A DNA stretch of 64,000 bases from positions 62,001 to 126,000 of the forward strand of contig JADHVO010000007.1 in the NCBI GenBank assembly GCA_016783965.1, written 5' to 3'. Shown here one piece after another: positions 59,193 to 64,000 of this stretch (position 1 is its first letter; each line of letters opens with the position of its first letter). The notes under the pieces were generated by a model. That model did no database searches. It was given only the letters and a program-made list of their open reading frames with translations, and had not been told where the DNA came from. A program made the translations under genes and the position numbers. Origin of the DNA: Alphaproteobacteria bacterium (GTDB lineage: Bacteria; Pseudomonadota; Alphaproteobacteria; Micropepsales; Micropepsaceae).

Positions 59193-61868
59193 ATGAGAAT
59201 AGCGCTGAATGGATTCGCGCTCGACGTGGAAGAAGGGTGCACGATTCTCGAAGTGGCCCATCGGGTCGGGGCGCGCATCCCCACCATTTGTTTCGACCAG
59301 AGACTGGCCCCGATCGGCAGCTGCCGGATCTGCTCTGTCGACGTCGAGGGAGAAACGCATGCACAAATCGCCTGCCGGACCAAGGTCCGCGCGGGCATGC
59401 GGATCACGACGGCGTCGCCCCGGATCGACGCCTTCCGGCGTCAGGTGCTGCGTTGGTTGGCGGCACACGTGCACCCAACCTCGCTCGAGGAAGAGCCCGA
59501 CAAGGAGTTGCATCGCCTCCTGCGTGAGTACGGGGTCGAGCCCGGCCTGAAGCGGCGGCGTGTACCGGTAGACCTGTCGCACCCGCACATCCGGGTAGAC
59601 ATGGCGCAATGCATAAGCTGCTTTCGCTGCGTGCGCATTTGCGAGGACCTGCAGGGCGAGTTCGTCTGGCATGCGCTGGATCGCGGGGACCAGCTGCGGA
59701 TCGTGCCCGACTCTGCAACAACCCTCCGCATGAGCTCGTGCGTCGGTTGCGGAGCCTGTGCGGACACTTGTCCATCGGGCGCGCTGACGGATCGCGGGCC
59801 AAGGCCGGTACCGACCATCGAGCGCTGGACGCGGACTGTATGCAGCTATTGCGGTGTTGGCTGCGAGATGAAAGCGGGGGTGAGCGCCGACAAGGTCGTC
59901 CGCGTGCGCCCGGTGCTCGATGCGGCCGTCAGCAAAGGCCACCTTTGTGTGAAGGGCCGCTATGCGCATGGGTTCACGCATGCAAGCGACCGGCTGACGC
60001 GCCCGCTTCTCAAGGCACAGGGTCGCTGGACCCCGGTGTCATGGGACGAGTCGCTGTCTCACAGTGCCTCTGAGTTTAAGCGGATTCTGGACATTTACGG
60101 GCCGGAATCCATCGGAGTCCTGGGCTCGGCGCGCGCGACCAACGAGGAGAACTATCTGGCCCAGAAGTTCGCTCGCGTCGTGCTTGGCACCAACAACGTC
60201 GATTGTTGTGCACGTGTCTGCCATACGCCGAGCGCCGCGGCGCTGAAGGCCATGCTCGGCACCGGGGCTGCCACGAACTCCTTCAGCGACATCGAGCATG
60301 CCCAGACAATTTTTGTGTTTGGCGCAAATCCCCTTGAGAACCATCCGATCGTGGGCGCCCGCATCCGGCACCAGGCCATGAAGCAGGGGGTCAATCTGAT
60401 CGTTGCGGACCCGCGGAGAACCGACCTCGCGCGCGTCGCCAAACTGCATTTGCAATTGCGGCCCGGGACCAACATTCCCCTGCTTAACGCAATTGCCAAT
60501 GTGATCGTCACCGAACGCCTCGAGGATCGGGCATTCACTTCCGAGCGCGTGACCGGCCTCGAGGAATTCAGGGCCTTCATTGCTCAGTGGTCGCCGGAGC
60601 GCGCCGCGGAAATCTGTGACGTGCCCCCCACCGATATCCGGATGGCGGCCCGGCTCTACGCAGGCGCCAAGCCATCGATGAGTTTCCACGGCTTGGGCCT
60701 GACCGAGCACACGCAGGGTACCGAGGGGGTCATGACCCTCATCAATCTGGCGTTGCTTACCGGCAATCTGGGCAAGCCCGGCACCGGCATCAATCCGTTG
60801 CGCGGGCAGAACAACGTTCAAGGCGCCGCGCAGATGGGCTGCGATCCCTCGATTCTTACGGGGTCGGTTGCCCTCGAAGAGGGAAGGCGATTGTTCGAGC
60901 AGACTTGGGGTGTCCCGGTCCCGCATCGGCGCGGTCTCAACCTGCTGCAGATGCTGGATGAAGCGTTGGCCGGCCGCCTGAAAGCACTGTGGATCATTGG
61001 GTACGACATTCTTGCCACGCTTCCGAACATGAATGTCACGCGAACTGCGCTCAAGAACCTCGAATTCATCGTGGTGCAAGACCTGTTCATGACCGAAACA
61101 GCGCGGGCGGCCGCGAACGTCGTTTTGCCTGCGGCATCCACCTTCGAGAAGGACGGCACCTTCATGAATGCGGAACGGCGGGTCCAGCGCGTGCGAAAAG
61201 CAGTCTCTCCTCCTGGCGAGGCCAAGACAGATTGGGAGATCATTTGTGCCCTCGCGGCGCGGATGGGCCATGAGGCGAAGTTTCGCTACTCCTCTGCACA
61301 GGACATCTGGGATGAGGTGCGGGCGGTGTGGCCCGACGTGGGAGGGATCAGTTATCGGCGTATTGAAGACGGTGGACTGCAATGGCCTTGTCGTTCCGAG
61401 ACGGACCCTGGACTCGAAATTCTTCATTCGACGGCCTTTGCCCGGGCGACGACGGCAAGTCTTGCACGCATCGCGTATGTGCCGTCGCCGGAATCCGTCT
61501 CGCCGGAGTACCCGCTTCTGCTGACGACCGGGCGCACTCTGTATCAGTTCAATGCCGGAACGATGACGGCACGAACGCCCACCAACCGGCTCAGGCCAAC
61601 CGACGTGCTGGATATGTCGCCGAACGACGCCAACGCATTGGGGATAGCAACCGGCGACCGGGTGCGGGTGCGCAGCCGCTACGGTCTCGCGCGAATGAGG
61701 GCAAAGGTCGTCGAGGCAATGCGTCCTGGTGAAGTCTTCGCGACCTTTCACAACCCTCGCGTCGCCCTGAACAAGCTGACAGGGCCGGCTCGCGATACGA
61801 TGGTTCAGTCACCGGAGTACAAGGTGACGGCCGTTCGAGTTGAAAAGGCTGTGTCCAGCAGGATCTAG
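59193..61868 (+). CDS. fdhF: Molybdenum/tungsten formate dehydrogenase, alpha subunit
   Basis: 891 residues. Residues 1-75: [2Fe-2S] domain with Cys33, Cys44, Cys47, Cys61. The His-Cys3 [4Fe-4S] site usual after it in FdsA/NuoG-type subunits is missing (80-115 has no Cys). Residues 138-195: two [4Fe-4S] clusters, CISCFRCVRIC and CVGCGACADTC. From 215: molybdopterin domain with CSYCGVGC...LCVKG, and DCCARVCHTPS giving Cys343 as metal ligand and His344. It oxidises formate (or reduces CO2) in the cytosol. ATG 59193 begins the 2Fe-2S fold; an upstream frame runs into the tRNA. No beta, gamma or accessory genes are adjacent. Confidence 0.9.
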   Translation: MRIALNGFALDVEEGCTILEVAHRVGARIPTICFDQRLAPIGSCRICSVDVEGETHAQIACRTKVRAGMRITTASPRIDAFRRQVLRWLAAHVHPTSLEEEPDKELHRLLREYGVEPGLKRRRVPVDLSHPHIRVDMAQCISCFRCVRICEDLQGEFVWHALDRGDQLRIVPDSATTLRMSSCVGCGACADTCPSGALTDRGPRPVPTIERWTRTVCSYCGVGCEMKAGVSADKVVRVRPVLDAAVSKGHLCVKGRYAHGFTHASDRLTRPLLKAQGRWTPVSWDESLSHSASEFKRILDIYGPESIGVLGSARATNEENYLAQKFARVVLGTNNVDCCARVCHTPSAAALKAMLGTGAATNSFSDIEHAQTIFVFGANPLENHPIVGARIRHQAMKQGVNLIVADPRRTDLARVAKLHLQLRPGTNIPLLNAIANVIVTERLEDRAFTSERVTGLEEFRAFIAQWSPERAAEICDVPPTDIRMAARLYAGAKPSMSFHGLGLTEHTQGTEGVMTLINLALLTGNLGKPGTGINPLRGQNNVQGAAQMGCDPSILTGSVALEEGRRLFEQTWGVPVPHRRGLNLLQMLDEALAGRLKALWIIGYDILATLPNMNVTRTALKNLEFIVVQDLFMTETARAAANVVLPAASTFEKDGTFMNAERRVQRVRKAVSPPGEAKTDWEIICALAARMGHEAKFRYSSAQDIWDEVRAVWPDVGGISYRRIEDGGLQWPCRSETDPGLEILHSTAFARATTASLARIAYVPSPESVSPEYPLLLTTGRTLYQFNAGTMTARTPTNRLRPTDVLDMSPNDANALGIATGDRVRVRSRYGLARMRAKVVEAMRPGEVFATFHNPRVALNKLTGPARDTMVQSPEYKVTAVRVEKAVSSRI

Positions 61869-61975
61869 AAACGAGGCAATACAGGTAATGTTCGGCGTCG
61901 CTTCGGAAGCGACTACATCGAAGAACGATCGGCTGCCGCAGACGACGCGGGGAAGACGAGGCGCAAGTGGATGTC

Positions 61976-62734
61976 TTACGTGCCGGCTGGCGGACGTCCC
62001 CGGGCACCATCTTCCCCCAGCTTCCACTTCGCCAGCCGCTCATAGTAGGGGCGCGCCGCATCGGCGATGGTTTTCAAGTTCACCGGCAGCTCTGGGGGCG
62101 CCAATTTCGCCTTGGTGACGAAGCCCGTCGATTGCTCGACTTGGTCGTACCACGCCGGCGCCCAGACGCCGTCGCTGGTGCGGCGCCCCTTCGGCCAGGA
62201 CAGCATGCGCTCCGTGAACGGAATTCCGATGGCTTCGCACAGTGCGCGCAGCATGAGTTCAGGCCCGGCGGAGATGTCGGCTGAGTCGATGACCGTCGGC
62301 GCGCGACCAAGGCGATCCGCTTCCTGGTCGAACAGCCGCGCCTGCTGCGGCACCCCGATGGCTTCAAGCGAGACCTGATCATGCTTCTCGCGATAGGAGG
62401 CGATGACGTCTTCAGGTCGCCGGATCAGGAAGACATTGGTGCATTCGGCCATCCAGTCCGTGTCGAACTCCGCCAGCATGTGGTGCGTCATGTGCTTCTG
62501 GTAGAAGACGGGTGTCGGGCATGGCCCGGCGAGCATCGCGGCGACTTGGCGCCAGTCGGTGGGCTGGCTCTTCAGCACCTCCTCGCGCATCGGGTGATTG
62601 AGCGCGGTGCCGGCAAGGAACGCCGCATAGAACGGCTCATCGACCACGGTGGTGTCGGGACGGTTCTCAAACGACCGCATCATCGCGGTCGAAATGTTGC
62701 GCGGGCCTGACCACATGGCGACGCGTAGTGTCAT
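61976..62734 (-). CDS. Sulfotransferase-like protein, 3' end altered by the island
   Basis: 252 residues. The N-terminal MWSGPRNISTAMMRSFENRP has the phosphosulfate-binding-loop pattern of sulfotransferase folds, and LIRRPEDVIASYREKH matches the 3'-phosphate-binding segment. The substrate is unknown. The start overlaps the aminotransferase stop (ATGA). The last residues RPPAGT come from inside the integrated element. Joining the sequence across the repeat would restore an end GARGQN with the stop inside the tRNA gene, probably the original C-terminus. Confidence 0.8.
   Translation of the reverse strand: MTLRVAMWSGPRNISTAMMRSFENRPDTTVVDEPFYAAFLAGTALNHPMREEVLKSQPTDWRQVAAMLAGPCPTPVFYQKHMTHHMLAEFDTDWMAECTNVFLIRRPEDVIASYREKHDQVSLEAIGVPQQARLFDQEADRLGRAPTVIDSADISAGPELMLRALCEAIGIPFTERMLSWPKGRRTSDGVWAPAWYDQVEQSTGFVTKAKLAPPELPVNLKTIADAARPYYERLAKWKLGEDGARGRPPAGT
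61996..62013. repeat. Right attachment-site copy
   Basis: GTCCCCGGGCACCATCTT, identical to the tRNA-Phe 3' end copy at 58921-58938. It lies within the last codons of the leftward sulfotransferase-like gene. Confidence 0.85.
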
Positions 62735-63645
62735 TGCCTGGCAGCCTCAGCGTCTTTCTGCGCTTCATAGGCAGCTTTGAGACGCGTGGTCATGGGGCCT
62801 GGCAATGAGGCGGGCAGCACGCGGCCATCGATCTCACGCACGGGCGTAAGTCCGCCGAAGGTGCCGGTGACGAAGGCCTCATCCGCGGTATGCGCGAGGT
62901 TGAGGGGGAACGCTCCCAGCTCGATCGGGATGCCCTGGAAGCGGCACAGATCGATCACGTTGCCGCGCGTAACGCCGTTGAAGCAGAATTCACCGGTCGA
63001 GGTGCGCACCACGCCGTCTTTCACCCAGAAGAAGTTGGTCGCGTTGCAGCTTGAGATGAACCCGTGCGGGTCGAGCATCAGCGCCTCGTCGGCGCCGGCC
63101 TTGATCGCCTCCAACAGCGCGGTAATCAGGTTCAACCGGCTGTGCGAATTCAGCCGCATGTCAAACATCTCCTTCGGCGTGCAGCGGATGGATGCGGTGG
63201 CGAGCGACAGGCCCTTGGTCGCGAGATCGGGACTTGGCACCTTCTTCTCCGCGACTATCACGATGGTGGGTCTGCCCAGCGCGTTGCGCGGGTCCTGGTT
63301 GGCGCCGCTCTTGGGACCGCGGGTCACCATCAAGCGGATATGCACCCCGTCTTCGAACCGGTTGGCCTTTAGCGTCCGCCGAATCGCGTCCACCAGCGCT
63401 TCTCGGCTCATCTGGATGTCGAGCGCGATGGCGGCCGCACCGTCGTACAGGCGGTCCATGTGCGCCTTGAGGAAGAGCAAGGCGCCCTTGTGGACGCGCA
63501 ATCCTTCCCACACGCCGTCGCCAACCACGAAGCCGCCATCGAACACGGAGACCTTGGCTTGGGCACGGGGCACCAGTTCGCCGTTCAGATAGATGAGAAC
63601 GGAGGCATTGGCGGGGTCGTCGACGAAGTCCTGGCTGCCGGCCAT
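62731..63645 (-). CDS. Class IV aminotransferase (branched-chain or D-amino acid type)
   Basis: 304 residues. Family motifs: LIYLNGELVPRAQAKVSVFD, the region with YxxExxR-like contacts (HIRLMVTRG), SRLNLITALLEAIKAGADEA around the PLP-binding Lys region, and FISSCNATNFFWVKDGVV. Strikingly, the usual Lys of class IV enzymes in this region should be checked: the segment reads MRLNSHSRLNLITALLEA. The start ATG 63645 shares one base with the preceding stop (TGATG). Its stop overlaps the sulfotransferase start. Confidence 0.82.
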   Translation of the reverse strand: MAGSQDFVDDPANASVLIYLNGELVPRAQAKVSVFDGGFVVGDGVWEGLRVHKGALLFLKAHMDRLYDGAAAIALDIQMSREALVDAIRRTLKANRFEDGVHIRLMVTRGPKSGANQDPRNALGRPTIVIVAEKKVPSPDLATKGLSLATASIRCTPKEMFDMRLNSHSRLNLITALLEAIKAGADEALMLDPHGFISSCNATNFFWVKDGVVRTSTGEFCFNGVTRGNVIDLCRFQGIPIELGAFPLNLAHTADEAFVTGTFGGLTPVREIDGRVLPASLPGPMTTRLKAAYEAQKDAEAARQ

Positions 63646-64000
63646 CAGACGAATTCCGGTACGCCGGCGAACGGCTGCTCGAGACTGTGCGAGGGCTGGG
63701 TGAACCAGCGCGGGCCGCGTTCTGTCATGTGGAAATGGTCTTCGAGCCGGATACCGAATGTGTCCGGGACCACAATCATGGGTTCGTTGGAGAAACACAT
63801 GCCTGGCGCCAGCACTGTGCGGTCGCCGCGCACCAGGTTCGGCGGCTCATGGATGTCGAGGCCGATGCCATGGCCTGTTCGATGCGGCAGGCCCGGCAAT
63901 CGATAGTCCGGGCCGAGGCCGGCGCGCGTGATCACGGCGCGCGCCGCAGCATCGACGCTCTCGCAGGGCGTGCCGAGTCTCGCCGCTTCAAAGGCAGCGG
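63645..64000 (-). CDS. M24 family (Xaa-Pro) peptidase, C-terminal part, cut by window edge
   Basis: The frame enters from the right edge and ends at TGA 63647-63645, giving 117 residues. LPHRTGHGIGLDIHEPPNL and MCFSNEPMIVVPDTFGIRLE carry the metal-binding His and Glu residues of M24 aminopeptidases and creatinase-like enzymes. The N-terminal domain is outside the window. It is the first visible gene of a leftward operon with the aminotransferase and sulfotransferase-like genes. Confidence 0.88.
   Translation of the reverse strand, partial: AAFEAARLGTPCESVDAAARAVITRAGLGPDYRLPGLPHRTGHGIGLDIHEPPNLVRGDRTVLAPGMCFSNEPMIVVPDTFGIRLEDHFHMTERGPRWFTQPSHSLEQPFAGVPEFV

Larger units (their letters stand above)
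58939..62013. mobile_element. Small genomic island integrated at tRNA-Phe
   Basis: About 3.1 kb between two perfect 18-bp direct repeats of the tRNA-Phe 3' end, the classic result of tyrosine-recombinase integration. The only recognisable gene is a formate dehydrogenase alpha subunit; no integrase or fragment of one was recognised in the 254 bp before it or the 127 bp between its stop and the right repeat. The coding sequence uses codons such as TGT, TTG and CAT more freely than neighbouring genes, judged by eye. The right repeat lies inside the 3' end of a sulfotransferase-like gene whose last residues are supplied by the island. Confidence 0.75.

Overview
The window is GC-rich, gene-dense DNA of an alphaproteobacterium. 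The evidence is the gene order: ileS-lspA-DUF3035 lipoprotein-M16-M16 peptidases, and murA-DUF2948-hisD-UPF0262-LMW phosphatase-infA-maf-rng-yacG-tRNA-Phe are arrangements typical of that class, and a TipF-like degenerate EAL protein points towards Caulobacterales/Micropepsales-like relatives. The genus assignment is only a guess. Genes are packed with stop/start overlaps (ATGA, GTGA, TTGA), and TTG or GTG starts are frequent. No rRNA, CRISPR array, prophage or transposase was found.

Layout. 1-5.5 kb: glutathione peroxidase, LysE exporter, TipF-like protein, HAD hydrolase, MaoC hydratase, ribF, and a frameshifted GxxExxY nuclease gene bracketed by inverted repeats. 5.7-15.8 kb: ileS-lspA-lipoprotein-M16 pair, pgi, mutL. 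15.9-23.7 kb: two tandem paralogue pairs (pentapeptide-repeat proteins; MFS transporters), then a leftward oxidoreductase-GNAT-rsmD operon with a 14-bp tandem repeat at the rsmD start. 23.8-31.3 kb: DsbD-like protein, VOC, Nudix, OB-fold protein, an SPFH-family protein that seems to have lost its middle, and divergent phhA / Leu-Phe dehydrogenase genes. 31.5-44.8 kb: an oxidative region with a TauD dioxygenase, class III alcohol dehydrogenase and acyl-CoA ligase, then a TetR-headed cluster of two CYP153-type P450s, a [2Fe-2S] ferredoxin, two paralogous diiron proteins, an SGNH hydrolase and an aldo/keto reductase. 44.9-51.7 kb: hemE, SDR, OsmC, VOC-msrA and a secreted beta-propeller protein. 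51.8-58.9 kb: tRNA-Thr, the murA-to-yacG block and tRNA-Phe. 58.9-62.0 kb: a formate dehydrogenase alpha gene between 18-bp direct repeats of the tRNA-Phe 3' end. 62-64 kb: sulfotransferase, class IV aminotransferase and a partial M24 peptidase.

How the genes may work together. The 31.5-44.8 kb region can be read as terminal oxidation of an aliphatic chain: CYP153 enzymes with the ferredoxin put a hydroxyl on the terminal carbon, AdhC and/or the aldo/keto reductase handle the alcohol and aldehyde, and the acyl-CoA ligase activates the acid. The two diiron proteins, which keep all six predicted metal ligands, flank the P450 core and have no assigned role. This is the best candidate here for an undescribed system.

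Two other structures stand out. One is the small tRNA-Phe-integrated element with formate dehydrogenase as its only recognisable gene. The other is the inverted-repeat-bracketed PD-(D/E)XK gene whose repeat also occurs alone as hairpins at two other sites. All family names come from recognising motifs by eye; no database search was run.
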